Below the pieces are notes generated by a model that saw nothing but the letters and a program-made list of their open reading frames with translations, did not search any database and was not told the DNA's origin. Below, piece after piece: positions 27,131 to 36,596 of a stretch of 54,559 bases of DNA. The stretch spans positions 1-54,559 of the forward strand of contig NZ_AKIY01000200.1 in NCBI RefSeq assembly GCF_000282615.1, read 5' to 3'. The stretch comes from Bradyrhizobium sp. YR681 (GTDB taxonomy: Bacteria; Pseudomonadota; Alphaproteobacteria; Rhizobiales; Xanthobacteraceae). How positions within the stretch are numbered: the stretch's first letter is position 1; every line of letters starts with the position of its first letter. A program made the translations under genes and the position numbers.

Positions 27131-28150
27131 TCAGCACTTCACCCGCTTCTGTTCGCGATCCACCGCGGTTTTGACGCCGGCGGAGGCGCGCGGATATTTG
27201 CGGCCGACCTCGCCGAAGGCGGCGCAGGCGGCTTCCTTCTCCTTCAGGGCGGCCAGCGACTGGCCGAGCCGCAGCAGCGCGTCCGGCGCTTTGGCCGATT
27301 TGTCGTATTTGGTGGTGACGGCGAGGAAGGCTTCCGCGGAGTCGCGATATTGCTGGCGCTGGAAATAGCTTTCGCCGAGCCAGTACTGGGCGTCGCCGAG
27401 CAGCGGATCGCTCGGGTATTTCTGCGCGAAATTCTTCATGGTCTGCTCGGCGAGCGCGTAGTCCTTGCGCTGCATGTAGCCGATGCCGAGGTCGAACTCG
27501 TCGCGCGGCGTCGCCGAGGGCGGCAGTGTCGCAAGGCCCGGGGCGCCTGACGGCGCGGGATAACCCTGGGTCGCCGGCGGCGCAGCCGCTTGCGGATAGC
27601 GGCCGCCGGTGTTGCCGAGATCGAGCGGCTCGCCGGCATTGCGGCCGCCGGGCGCGGCAACCGCGGGCCCTGCCGGGATCGGCTGCTGTCCGCCGCCAAG
27701 CGCGCGCGGCGCGCCGGGCGCGCTCGGATTCTGGCCGGGGTCGAAGGCATCGCCGCGGCGGCGCGTGCCGGGTGCGCCGGGCGGCGGCGCTTCCTGGACG
27801 ATCGGCGCGGGCGCAGCGATCTGCGGCTGCTCGTAGCCCGGCTGGGCGGGCTGCTGCTGGCGATAGGCCGGTGCGACCTGCGCGGGCGGCATCACGGCGA
27901 CGTTGGGCTGGAGCGGCGCCGGCCCGGGCGCGGCCTGCGCGCCGCCTTCGAGCGCGCGCAGGCGCTCTTCGAGCTGGCGGTTGCGGTATTGCAGCTCCTC
28001 GTTCTGGCCGGTGAGCTGGCGCAGTTGGTTCTCCAGCCGCTCGATCCGGATCTCGGGGTCATCGTCCGACTGGGCGACGACGGGCGAGCAGAAAGAGAGC
28101 AGCGCGGCGATCGCCACGGTGCCGGTAAAGACCTTGGATCTGGATGACAT
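27131..28150 (-). CDS. cpoB: Cell division coordinator CpoB (YbgF), TPR protein
   Basis: The start at 28148-28150 yields a signal peptide (MSSRSKVFTGTVAIAALLSF, cleaved near VVAQS). The 339-aa protein then has a coiled coil (IERLENQLRQLTGQNEELQYR), a long Pro/Ala/Gly-rich linker and a C-terminal TPR domain from about residue 215 (FDLGIGYMQRKDYALAEQ). CpoB binds TolA and links outer-membrane constriction to septal peptidoglycan synthesis in E. coli. It follows pal, as in most tol-pal loci. Confidence 0.93.
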   Translation of the reverse strand: MSSRSKVFTGTVAIAALLSFCSPVVAQSDDDPEIRIERLENQLRQLTGQNEELQYRNRQLEERLRALEGGAQAAPGPAPLQPNVAVMPPAQVAPAYRQQQPAQPGYEQPQIAAPAPIVQEAPPPGAPGTRRRGDAFDPGQNPSAPGAPRALGGGQQPIPAGPAVAAPGGRNAGEPLDLGNTGGRYPQAAAPPATQGYPAPSGAPGLATLPPSATPRDEFDLGIGYMQRKDYALAEQTMKNFAQKYPSDPLLGDAQYWLGESYFQRQQYRDSAEAFLAVTTKYDKSAKAPDALLRLGQSLAALKEKEAACAAFGEVGRKYPRASAGVKTAVDREQKRVKC

Positions 28151-28275
28151 CTTGCCCTGACGACGAAAGCGAAATGGTCTGCGACGGAACCTTCGACACG
28201 CCACACATTGAAAGGCACTACGCCAAAAATGTGACTGCTTCAAAGGGGTTTCTGTCACAGATCGCTGAAACGAAA

Positions 28276-28297
28276 CCGGCGCCCGTGAGGGCGCCGG
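28276..28297 (-). terminator. Hairpin between pal and cpoB
   Basis: CCGGCGCCC and GGGCGCCGG form a 9-bp stem with a four-base loop, followed on the minus strand by TTTCGTTTC. It lies 41 bp after pal and may terminate or attenuate reading into cpoB. Confidence 0.65.
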
Positions 28298-28337
28298 CAT
28301 CATCGGTTCCTGAAGATGAACGGCAGCTGACTGGACG

Positions 28338-28826
28338 TCAGGAGCTCGCGTTCAGCACGGTCACGGCGCGACGGTTCTGCGACCAGCAGGAGATGTCGTT
28401 ACAGACGGCCACCGGCCGCTCCTTGCCGTAGGAGATCGTGCGCATGCGGTTCGGATCGATGCCGCGCGAGGCGAGGAACGAACGCACCGACTGGGCGCGG
28501 CGCGCGCCGAGCGCGATGTTGTATTCGCGGGTGCCGCGCTCGTCGGCGTGACCTTCGATGGTGAAGGAGTAGCGGGGATAGCTCTGCAGCCACTGCGCCT
28601 GCTTCTCCAGGGTCACGATCGCCTGCGGGGTCAGATCGGTCTGGTCGCTTTCGAAGAACACGCGGTCGCCCACGTTGACGACGAAGTCCTGCTGGCTGCC
28701 CGGCGTCGCGGCATTGGCCATCGCATCCGCGGCAGAGTTCTTGTTGGCGCAGGCGCCCATCGACAGCGCGACGGCAAGCACCGCGGCCAGCTTCAATCCC
28801 TGGAGGATACGCATAGGATGTTTCAT
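28338..28826 (-). CDS. pal: Peptidoglycan-associated lipoprotein Pal
   Basis: The start at 28824-28826 has GGAGG seven bases upstream. A lipoprotein signal with lipobox SMGAC (Cys26) is followed by an OmpA-like domain with the murein-binding pattern FTIEGHADERGTREYN and LGARRAQSV. The 162-aa outer-membrane lipoprotein binds TolB and peptidoglycan. In this window it is separated from tolB by a GGDEF-EAL gene and an acyltransferase gene, and it has its own 271-bp upstream region with a strong palindrome and a TTAACCAT word. Confidence 0.97.
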   Translation of the reverse strand: MKHPMRILQGLKLAAVLAVALSMGACANKNSAADAMANAATPGSQQDFVVNVGDRVFFESDQTDLTPQAIVTLEKQAQWLQSYPRYSFTIEGHADERGTREYNIALGARRAQSVRSFLASRGIDPNRMRTISYGKERPVAVCNDISCWSQNRRAVTVLNASS

Positions 28827-28891
28827 TCCGGAGCCTCCACGCTCACGTTAGTCCACTGCTGTCCGGTCTACAGGGGGTTGGTTAAGCGAAC

Positions 28892-28913
28892 GTTCCGTCA
28901 ACCTTGACGGAAC
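28892..28913. promoter_or_regulatory. 10-bp perfect palindrome upstream of pal
   Basis: GTTCCGTCAA and TTGACGGAAC are separated by CC, 66-87 bp before the pal start. The right arm read on the minus strand contains TTGACG, a good -35 word. It may be an operator overlapping the pal promoter. Confidence 0.5.
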
Positions 28914-28960
28914 CTTGCCTCAGCCGGTCAAATGCCCCCAACCAGCGAAAAGCACCCGTC

Positions 28961-28968
28961 ATGGTTAA
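28961..28968 (-). promoter_or_regulatory. CtrA half-site-like TTAACCAT upstream of pal
   Basis: The word TTAACCAT is present on the minus strand 135 bp before pal. It is weak alone; see the exact boxes at 6114, 29892 and 47606. Confidence 0.3.
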
Positions 28969-29097
28969 TGGGTTGTAAATGTGGCGCGAGGGTGAAGGCA
29001 AGCCGCGTTAGCCGGCAAAATCGCCGGCCTTGCTTGAATTTTGGGCCTGAGAGCGGGAAGCGCGGCGCGTCCTGGGCAGAGGCAGGCCCGGCAGACT

Positions 29098-29823
29098 TCA
29101 GGCGTGGGCGGCGTCCGCCACCAGCACCGGCCGCTGAGGGACCTGGCGCTGGCCGCCGCGCCCGAACAGCATCCGCCGTTCGAAGGCGGTGGACCGCATG
29201 ATCGGATAGCGCTCGAACACCTTCTTGCGGAAGGCCGGGAAGTCCGCCGCCATCAGGCCGAACGGCTTGGTGAGACCGGGCACGAGCCGGGGCTCGGCGA
29301 TGGTCTCGTGCAGGAACACCCGGCGATAGAACGCCTGATGCTCGGAACGCACGATCGCAAGGCCGAGATCGGCATTGAAATGCTCGCAGGCCATGTAGGC
29401 GAGACGCGTGGTCAGATAGGGCAATTCCGGAACGCGCTTGACCTGGTCGGGATCGGCGACAAAGCGGGTCGGATCGATCATGACCTCGCCGCGATCGAGC
29501 CGCGGCAGCAGGATCTCCGGGAAGACGTCGGCCGAGGTGGACTCGCGCCATTCGGAGGTCAGCACGCTGATGCGCACCGAGCTGCACAACTGGCCACGGA
29601 GATAGACGCCGAAGGTCCACGCGTTCGGCAGCTCGTCGTAACGGTCGGTGACGCGCGCGTCCGCCGATTCCTTGACGGCGCCTTCGCGCAAATACGCGCG
29701 GTAGCGGAGGTTGTAGATCTCCTCCTTGTCCGCGGCCGTCTCCGCGAGATGATAATCGACGTCGGTCAGGAGCTCCGCACCCCGTCCAACAGCCGAAATG
29801 ATCGCTCTGGCTGAGGACTGCAT
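29098..29823 (-). CDS. FeeM/LuxI-like N-acyltransferase
   Basis: The 241-aa protein has the N-acyl amino acid synthase (FeeM) pattern: KEEIYNLRYRAYLREGAV near residue 33, then SSVRISVL, MIDPTRFVADP and a central ACEHFNADLGLA. This GNAT-fold family is related to autoinducer (acyl-homoserine lactone) synthases and transfers acyl chains, from acyl-carrier protein in the case of FeeM, to an amino compound. The ATG at 29821-29823 has AAGGAG six bases upstream. An exact CtrA-type box lies 68 bp upstream. It sits between a GGDEF-EAL gene and pal; no luxR-type regulator is adjacent. The product could be a signal, a lipid precursor or something else. Confidence 0.75.
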   Translation of the reverse strand: MQSSARAIISAVGRGAELLTDVDYHLAETAADKEEIYNLRYRAYLREGAVKESADARVTDRYDELPNAWTFGVYLRGQLCSSVRISVLTSEWRESTSADVFPEILLPRLDRGEVMIDPTRFVADPDQVKRVPELPYLTTRLAYMACEHFNADLGLAIVRSEHQAFYRRVFLHETIAEPRLVPGLTKPFGLMAADFPAFRKKVFERYPIMRSTAFERRMLFGRGGQRQVPQRPVLVADAAHA

Positions 29824-29891
29824 TCCAACTCCTTACCCACCACCGCTCACCACAAACGCACGAGAACAACTTCCGCGCGCGTGATGATTTA

Positions 29892-29906
29892 TTAACAGCT
29901 TCTTAA
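29892..29906. promoter_or_regulatory. CtrA-type box TTAA-N7-TTAA
   Basis: TTAACAGCTTCTTAA is exact and followed by C. It lies 68 bp upstream of the FeeM-like gene and over 90 bp after the GGDEF-EAL stop. The spacing matches the boxes at 6114 and 47606. Confidence 0.6.
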
Positions 29907-30003
29907 CAACGAAGCAAAGCAATCGAAGGGTTAGGGTTAACCCCCCGTAGGACTACGGTGCCCGGCAACAGACTGAAACGACAGGAAATTCCCGGAAGCG
30001 GAC

Positions 30004-32337
30004 TCAGGCGAAAGAGCGCGCGCCGACGACGTGGAGCAGGCTCTCGCCGCGCCGTCCATGCGAGGCGTTCAGCAGCTGGCGCATCCGTACGGCGGGCACC
30101 GGACGGCTGAACAGATAGCCCTGCGCCTCCGACACGGTGCCGTCGGCGCTGATCAGCTCGAGCTGCTCGTTGGTCTCGATGCCCTCGACCACGACCGCCA
30201 TGCCGAGGTCGGCGGACAGGCGCGCGACGCCGCGCAGCAGCGTCAGCGGCCGGTCGGTGTCGATGCCCTCGAGGAAGGAGCGGTCGATCTTGACCTTCTG
30301 CATCGGGAAATTGTGCAGATAGCTGAGGCTGGAATAGCCGGTGCCGAAATCGTCCAGCGAGATGCGCACGCCGAGCGCATGCAGCTGCGACAGGATATCG
30401 TGGGTCAGCTGGGTGTTGCGCAGCAGCGAGGATTCGGTGATCTCGATCTCGAGCCGATGCGCCGGCAGCCCCGAGACCTCCAGCGCGTAGCGGATTTCGC
30501 TCAGCACGTCGCGCTGGTGGAACTGCTGCGGCGAGAAGTTGACGGCGACGCTGACACCCTCCGGCCACTTCATGCATTCCATGCAGGCGCGGCGCAGGAT
30601 CCAGCGGCCGAGATCGACGATCAGGCCCATGTCCTCGGCGACCGGGATGATGTCGACCGGCGAGACCGTGCCGCGCACCGGATGATTCCAGCGCAGCAGC
30701 GCCTCGCAGGTGGTGATCTTGCCGGACTTCAGATTGACCAGCGGCTGGTAGAACAGCTCGAACTCCTCGTTGGCGAGCGCCTTGCGCAGGTCGAGTTCGA
30801 GGATGCGGCGGGCCTCGACGGTCGCCGCCATCTCGTCGCGGAAGAAGCAGAAGGTACCGCGGCCGTCGGCCTTGGCGCGGTACAGCGCCATGTCGGCGTT
30901 CTTGAGCAGCGTGTCGGCGCTGACGTCGCCGTGCGGCGAGGTCAGCGCGATGCCGACGCTGGCGCCGATCTCGACCAGATGATTGTCGATGCGGTAGCGC
31001 TCGCTCAGGCGCTCGACGATGCGGCGGGCAAGGCTGGCCGCGTCCTCGGCCGCGTTGATGTTCTGCTGGAACACGACGAACTCGTCGCCGCCGAAGCGCG
31101 CGACGAAATCCTCCGGCCGCAGCATCTCGCGCAGGCGGTTGGCGACCGCGCAGAGCAGCTGGTCGCCGCAGGGATGGCCGAGCGTGTCGTTGACCTGCTT
31201 GAACTGGTCGAGATCGACGAACAGCAGCGCCGAGAGCCGCTCGGCATGGTGTGCGTTGGCCAGCAGCCGCCCGATCTCGTCGCGGAATAACACCCGGTTG
31301 GGCAGCGCGGTGAGCTCGTCATAGCGGGCGAGATGGCTGATCCGGGCTTCGGCGTTGGTGCGTTCGGTGATGTCTTCCAGCAGCAGCACGGTGCCGCCAC
31401 CGGTCATCGGCTGGAACGTCCAGGACAGGGTACGGCCGCGCGATACGTCCGGATCGGCGGTGACGATCTCGCAGATCCGCGCATGCGCGATCTCGGCCAG
31501 AACCTGGTTGCCGCTCTCGGCCGAGATCGTGCCTGCGGCGATGCAGGCCGACATGATATCGGCGGCGGTGGCGCCGCGCTTGACCAGATCTTCCGGCAGG
31601 CCCATCAGCTCGCCGAAGCGGTGGTTCATCACCGCAAGGCGGCCATCGGCGCGGAACATGCACAGGCCGTGCGGCATGTTGTTGAGCGCGGTATCGAACT
31701 GGCTCGCCAACGCGGATTCGCGGAAGCTCGAGGTCAGTGCCTTGACGAAGATCGCATGCAGGCTGAGGTTGATGTTCTTCAGCCCGATGAAGAAGAACAC
31801 GAGCAGGATAGCGAGCCCGATGTGGTAGGGGCCGCCGTGCAGCAGCAGCGCGAGCGACATCGGACCGCAGGCGAGCGCGACGTGCCACTGGATCACCCGG
31901 GGCTGGCCGTAATTGCGGGCGGCGCCGCCGGCGGTATAGCCGATGCCGATGGCGACAGCGAGCATGTCGGCGACCGAATCGTCGTTGTTGTAGATGACGA
32001 CGAAGGACCAAATGCCGAGAACTGCGGCATAGCTGAGCGCACCGAACCAGTAGCGCGGCTCGAGATGTTTGGCCTCTTCGAACGTCAGGGGAAAGGTGCG
32101 GTTCTCGTATCCACGCATCTGGAACGCGCGCGCGGTGCCGATGGCGATCAGCAGAAACGCGATCGGCCACAGCCAGACATCACCGGTCTTCAGCGCAGTC
32201 AGAACCGCGGCCACGGCCGCGGAGGCCGAGCCCAGAAAGATCGCCCAGAAATTCTGAACCATAGAGTTGATGAGAGCGGCGTAGAGTATCGGCTCCAGCT
32301 CGTCTCGATCGCTCTGCTTCTGGTCAGCCAGCTGCAT
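30004..32337 (-). CDS. Membrane GGDEF-EAL c-di-GMP protein with PAS-like domain
   Basis: The 777-aa protein has an N-terminal membrane region of about six helices (about 20-200), a PAS-like sensor (about 215-325, NNMPHGLCMFRADGRLAVMN), a GGDEF domain with an intact FGGDEF (415-420) and an EAL domain with intact CEALLRW (Glu545). Both catalytic motifs are kept, so it could make or break cyclic di-GMP, or use one domain for sensing. It lies directly downstream of tolB but 254 bp away with a terminator between, so it is probably its own transcript. Confidence 0.95.
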   Translation of the reverse strand: MQLADQKQSDRDELEPILYAALINSMVQNFWAIFLGSASAAVAAVLTALKTGDVWLWPIAFLLIAIGTARAFQMRGYENRTFPLTFEEAKHLEPRYWFGALSYAAVLGIWSFVVIYNNDDSVADMLAVAIGIGYTAGGAARNYGQPRVIQWHVALACGPMSLALLLHGGPYHIGLAILLVFFFIGLKNINLSLHAIFVKALTSSFRESALASQFDTALNNMPHGLCMFRADGRLAVMNHRFGELMGLPEDLVKRGATAADIMSACIAAGTISAESGNQVLAEIAHARICEIVTADPDVSRGRTLSWTFQPMTGGGTVLLLEDITERTNAEARISHLARYDELTALPNRVLFRDEIGRLLANAHHAERLSALLFVDLDQFKQVNDTLGHPCGDQLLCAVANRLREMLRPEDFVARFGGDEFVVFQQNINAAEDAASLARRIVERLSERYRIDNHLVEIGASVGIALTSPHGDVSADTLLKNADMALYRAKADGRGTFCFFRDEMAATVEARRILELDLRKALANEEFELFYQPLVNLKSGKITTCEALLRWNHPVRGTVSPVDIIPVAEDMGLIVDLGRWILRRACMECMKWPEGVSVAVNFSPQQFHQRDVLSEIRYALEVSGLPAHRLEIEITESSLLRNTQLTHDILSQLHALGVRISLDDFGTGYSSLSYLHNFPMQKVKIDRSFLEGIDTDRPLTLLRGVARLSADLGMAVVVEGIETNEQLELISADGTVSEAQGYLFSRPVPAVRMRQLLNASHGRRGESLLHVVGARSFA

Positions 32338-32545
32338 TGCTTGTTACGCGTCCTGTTCGGCGCGTACTTTTACTCAAGCCAGATGAAGCCTTTCTGAGGG
32401 AACATCGTTAAAGTCGAGTTGTTTTTCGGCAATAGCGAACCCATTTCTGCTGAAATATCAAGCAACTAGGCAAGCGTTGCCGGGCACAAGGTGAAGGAAA
32501 GCTTGCTTTCCGCACCGAACCCGAAAAAATCGGCGCGTTTTTTCG

Positions 32546-32577
32546 AAAACATCGCGCGTCCAAACGCGCGATGTTTT
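32546..32577 (-). terminator. Intrinsic terminator of tolQRAB
   Basis: AAAACATCGCGCGT and ACGCGCGATGTTTT form a 14-bp perfect stem with a CCAA loop, 14 bp after the tolB stop. A T-rich end is read on both strands. It closes the tolQRAB transcript ahead of the GGDEF-EAL gene. Confidence 0.88.
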
Positions 32578-32591
32578 AGCTCCGATGGTCC

Positions 32592-33968
32592 TCAGCCTGC
32601 GGTCGAGGACAACAGCGGCGACCATGCCGGGTCGGAAGCAAAGCCCGGCGTCGGCACCTTCAGCTCGTTGCGGCCGGAGATGTCCACCGAGTACAGCGAC
32701 GGTCCGCCGCTGCCGCCGGGATCGCGGAAGAACATCAGCACGCGTCCGTTCGGCGAGAAGGTCGGGCCCTCGTTGTGATAGCCCGATGTGAGCAGCCGCT
32801 CGCCACTGCCATCCGGCTTCATCACGCCAATCGAGAACTGCCCGCCGCCCTGCCTGGTGAAGGCGATGTAGTCACCCTTCGGCGACCACACCGGCGTCGA
32901 ATAGGTGGCGTTGGTGTCGTCCTTGGAGAAGGAGATGCGCTGCGCAGCTCCCCCGCCCGCGGCCATCACGTAAATCTGCGAGCGGCCGCCACGATCGGAT
33001 TCGAAGCAGATGCGGGTGCCGTCCGGCGAGTAGGACGGAGAGGTGTCGATCGCCGGCGTGTCGGTGAGGCGCGTGGTCGCGCGCGAGCGCAGATCCATCA
33101 CGAACAAATTGGAATTGCCGCCCTGTTGCAGGCTCATGATGACGCGCTGGCCGTCCGGCGAGAAACGCGGCGCAAAGGTCATGCCGGGGAAGTTGCCGAC
33201 GATCTCGCGCTGGCCGGTCTCGATGTTGAAGAGATAGACCTTCGGATCGCCCTGCCCGAACTCCATATACGTGATCTCTTGCGAGTTCGGCGAGAAGCGC
33301 GGCGTCAGCACGAGGTCGGAGCCGCGGGTGAGGTACCGCACATTGGCGCCGTCCTGATCCATCATGGCGAGCCGCTTGACGCGACGCTCCTTCGGGCCGG
33401 TCTCGTCGACGAAGACGACGCGGCTGTCGAAATAGCCCTTCTCGCCGGTCAGACGCTCGTAGATCTGGTCGGAGATGATGTGGGCGATGCGGCGCCAATA
33501 TTCCGGCGAGGTGAAATATTGCTGACCGGTGAGTTGCTGGCCGGAAGCGACGTCCCACAGCCGGAATTCGGCCTTGAGCCGGCCGTCCGGCTGTCGCGTC
33601 ATGCGGCCGGTAACCAGCGCCTGGGCGTTGATCGTCTTCCAGTTCTGGAATTGCGGCGCGACGTCGATGTTGCCGATGCGCTCGATGAAGGCGGCCTGGT
33701 CAATCGGGTTGAAGAGCCCGGAGCGCTTCAGATTGTTGGTGATGACCTGTGTCACGCCGTTGCCGACGTCGCCATCCGACGGCGAACCAGGCACGAAATT
33801 GGTGATCGCGATCGGCATCGGGGCAACGTTGCCTTCGGTGATCTGCAATCGGGTCTGCGCCTCCGACGTAGACGGCAACAGCAGCCCTGCCGTTACGCTT
33901 GCTCCGCCGAGGACAAATTGCCGACGATTCAGCGCGATTGAAAAAGGTGCGAAAGACGTCACGGACAT
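32592..33968 (-). CDS. tolB: Tol-Pal system protein TolB
   Basis: The 458-aa protein has a TolB N-terminal domain and a six-bladed propeller with WD-like repeats ([38 protein letters not shown]). It is periplasmic and shuttles between Pal and TolA during outer-membrane constriction. The N-terminus reads [16 protein letters not shown], a twin-arginine-like signal rather than a plain Sec signal. The gene starts 22 bp after tolA. Confidence 0.96.
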   Translation of the reverse strand: MSVTSFAPFSIALNRRQFVLGGASVTAGLLLPSTSEAQTRLQITEGNVAPMPIAITNFVPGSPSDGDVGNGVTQVITNNLKRSGLFNPIDQAAFIERIGNIDVAPQFQNWKTINAQALVTGRMTRQPDGRLKAEFRLWDVASGQQLTGQQYFTSPEYWRRIAHIISDQIYERLTGEKGYFDSRVVFVDETGPKERRVKRLAMMDQDGANVRYLTRGSDLVLTPRFSPNSQEITYMEFGQGDPKVYLFNIETGQREIVGNFPGMTFAPRFSPDGQRVIMSLQQGGNSNLFVMDLRSRATTRLTDTPAIDTSPSYSPDGTRICFESDRGGRSQIYVMAAGGGAAQRISFSKDDTNATYSTPVWSPKGDYIAFTRQGGGQFSIGVMKPDGSGERLLTSGYHNEGPTFSPNGRVLMFFRDPGGSGGPSLYSVDISGRNELKVPTPGFASDPAWSPLLSSTAG

Positions 33969-33990
33969 TGCGAGCTCACGTTTGGAAACA

Positions 33991-34947
33991 TTAACTGCGA
34001 AACATTTCGCTGGGATCGAAATCTATGATGACGTCGCGCCAAAGTTCGTACGTCTCGGTACGAAGCATCATATACGGTTGTCCCTGTAAGACGGCTCTGA
34101 TCACCGCATCGACGGCTGCCTGATAACGCGGTGAACTGCCCTTGGACATGACTTGAGGTGGCGCACTCAATCTGCGATCCGGGCCAAGCTGCAGGCGCAG
34201 AGTGACAACCAATTCCTCCGGATGCTCCATATTCGGCGGGACATTCCAGTTACTCTTAACCCGCGCCTTGAAAGCATCGATCTCCGACTGCGACAAAGTC
34301 GCGGCCGTGCCGCGCGTGGTCCCGAGGGAGGCGGAGGCGTTCAGAGTCGCACCGGTGATCGCCTGCCGGGTCGGATCGCGCTTGTCGATCAACGCGGCGA
34401 TCTTGCTCTGGTCAAACACTCGTTCCTGCTTCGGCTTCGGCGGCTGCGGTTGGGCCTGGGCGGGCTTGGTTTCCTGCTTCGGCGTCGGCTTCTTGGCGTC
34501 CGGTTTCTTGATCGCTTCGGCGATCGGGTCTTCCTTGGCCAGGTCGGGCTTCTTTTCGGCCGGCTTCTGCTCTTCCTTCGGTTTGTTCTCGGCGACCGGC
34601 TTCGGCGGATCGGGCTTCTTCTCGACCGGCTTCTCCACGGGTTTCGGCGGCGGCTCCGGCGCGGAAGAGGTGACGATCTCCTTCTTCTCAGTCACCTTCC
34701 CGATCGCGTCCTCGAGGGGCTTCACCTCGGCCACTTTCTCGACCATCGGCTTCGGCTTGTCTTTTTGGCCGGTCTTGATGCCCGCGGTCATCTTGGAAAG
34801 CTGATCGGATGTGACAGACTCGATATCGATGGCCTCCATCGGCGGGGCTTCCATCGAGCGGGACGAAAAGGTAACCAGTCCCCATCCCAGCACGAGGACG
34901 TGGAGGGCAATCGACGCAACGAGTGTCTTGTCGACGTTCACCTTCAC
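33991..34947 (-). CDS. tolA: Tol-Pal energy-transducing protein TolA
   Basis: The 318-aa protein has one N-terminal helix (8-28, [16 protein letters not shown]), a long Lys/Pro/Glu/Ala-rich stretch (about 55-180) and a C-terminal TolA/TonB-like domain with [22 protein letters not shown]. It spans the periplasm to transmit proton-motive energy from TolQR to Pal and TolB. Extension by charged repeats is usual for the family. It begins four bases after the tolR stop. Confidence 0.94.
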   Translation of the reverse strand: MKVNVDKTLVASIALHVLVLGWGLVTFSSRSMEAPPMEAIDIESVTSDQLSKMTAGIKTGQKDKPKPMVEKVAEVKPLEDAIGKVTEKKEIVTSSAPEPPPKPVEKPVEKKPDPPKPVAENKPKEEQKPAEKKPDLAKEDPIAEAIKKPDAKKPTPKQETKPAQAQPQPPKPKQERVFDQSKIAALIDKRDPTRQAITGATLNASASLGTTRGTAATLSQSEIDAFKARVKSNWNVPPNMEHPEELVVTLRLQLGPDRRLSAPPQVMSKGSSPRYQAAVDAVIRAVLQGQPYMMLRTETYELWRDVIIDFDPSEMFRS

Positions 34948-34951
34948 CGGC

Positions 34952-35404
34952 CTAGGACCCCTGATCCGCTTCCGTGACGAGCGCCAGCTTCTTGAATCCG
35001 GCCCCGGACAACAGGCCCATCACCCTGGCTACCGTGCCGTAATCCGCCTTCTTGTCGGCGCGCAGATAGATGCGCTCCTCAAGCCCGCCGCGGGCGTCCG
35101 TGATCGCCTTCAGCTTCGGCACCAGCTCGTTGATCGCGATCTCGGAATCGTTGATGAACACCTTGCCCTTGATGTCCACCGACATCTGGATCGGCTTCTG
35201 GTCGTTGTTTTCGAGGCTCTTGGCCTGGGTCTGCGGCAGGTCGAGCGGCACACCGACTGTCAGCATCGGCGCCGACACCATGAAGATGATGAGCAGCACC
35301 AGCATCACGTCGACCATCGGCGTGACGTTGATCTCGGCCACGACCGGCTTGCGCCGGCCGCGGCGCCCGCCGCCTCCGGACGAACTGGCTACATTCATCG
35401 CCAT
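34952..35404 (-). CDS. tolR: Tol-Pal system protein TolR
   Basis: The 150-aa ExbD/TolR protein has one helix (VTPMVDVMLVLLIIFMVSAP) with the essential Asp in the PMVDVML motif, then a periplasmic domain. Residues 1-15 are Gly/Arg-rich (SSGGGGRRGRRK). It pairs with TolQ to form the proton channel of the Tol motor. It follows tolQ with a 46-bp gap and runs into tolA. Confidence 0.96.
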   Translation of the reverse strand: MAMNVASSSGGGGRRGRRKPVVAEINVTPMVDVMLVLLIIFMVSAPMLTVGVPLDLPQTQAKSLENNDQKPIQMSVDIKGKVFINDSEIAINELVPKLKAITDARGGLEERIYLRADKKADYGTVARVMGLLSGAGFKKLALVTEADQGS

Positions 35405-35450
35405 GATCGAGTGCCCAAATGTGCCTTCACACCATTATACATGCCGCCCG

Positions 35451-36167
<717 letters not shown>

Positions 36168-36398
36168 CAGCAGTATCCTCTCGAGGCGATCGTTACGTCA
36201 TGTCCCGGCAGCAAATGGTCGCCGGTTCCCCAACAGCCGCGCAAACCGGCGCGGCCGGCAAGCCCGCTCAAAGCCTGGTCTTTCTGGGGTGCAGGGCTCG
36301 TCCAAAGCCGGTCGCCTGCATTCCCTGCCAAGATGTCAAAACTATGGGCCTTGACCGCAGCTTTGGGCGCGATTGTCCGTCATTACCAGAGCCCGCCG

Positions 36399-36406
36399 AT
36401 GGTTAA
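36399..36406 (-). promoter_or_regulatory. CtrA half-site-like TTAACCAT upstream of tolQ
   Basis: TTAACCAT on the minus strand lies 232 bp upstream of tolQ in its gene-free leader. Weak alone. Confidence 0.28.
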
Positions 36407-36596
36407 TGCGAGGTTACCAGAGGCGAATTTGGCTGCGGGAAAGGTAGGCAGCGCAGGGGGATGGCCGTTTTGCCGCGGCAAGCGCGGTCATCGAGGTTCG
36501 AAGGAGCGAGCCGCTGGCAGCTTGGGGGGAGAGCCCGCCGGTTTCCTTCCGACCCGTCGTCCTCAGGTGACGGATGACAGATGATTTCGCCTCCCC

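Noticed and set aside
28961..29097. Short GCCGGC hairpin after the FeeM-like gene as a terminator
   Set aside because: Stem of six bases and no T run on the minus strand; too weak to list.
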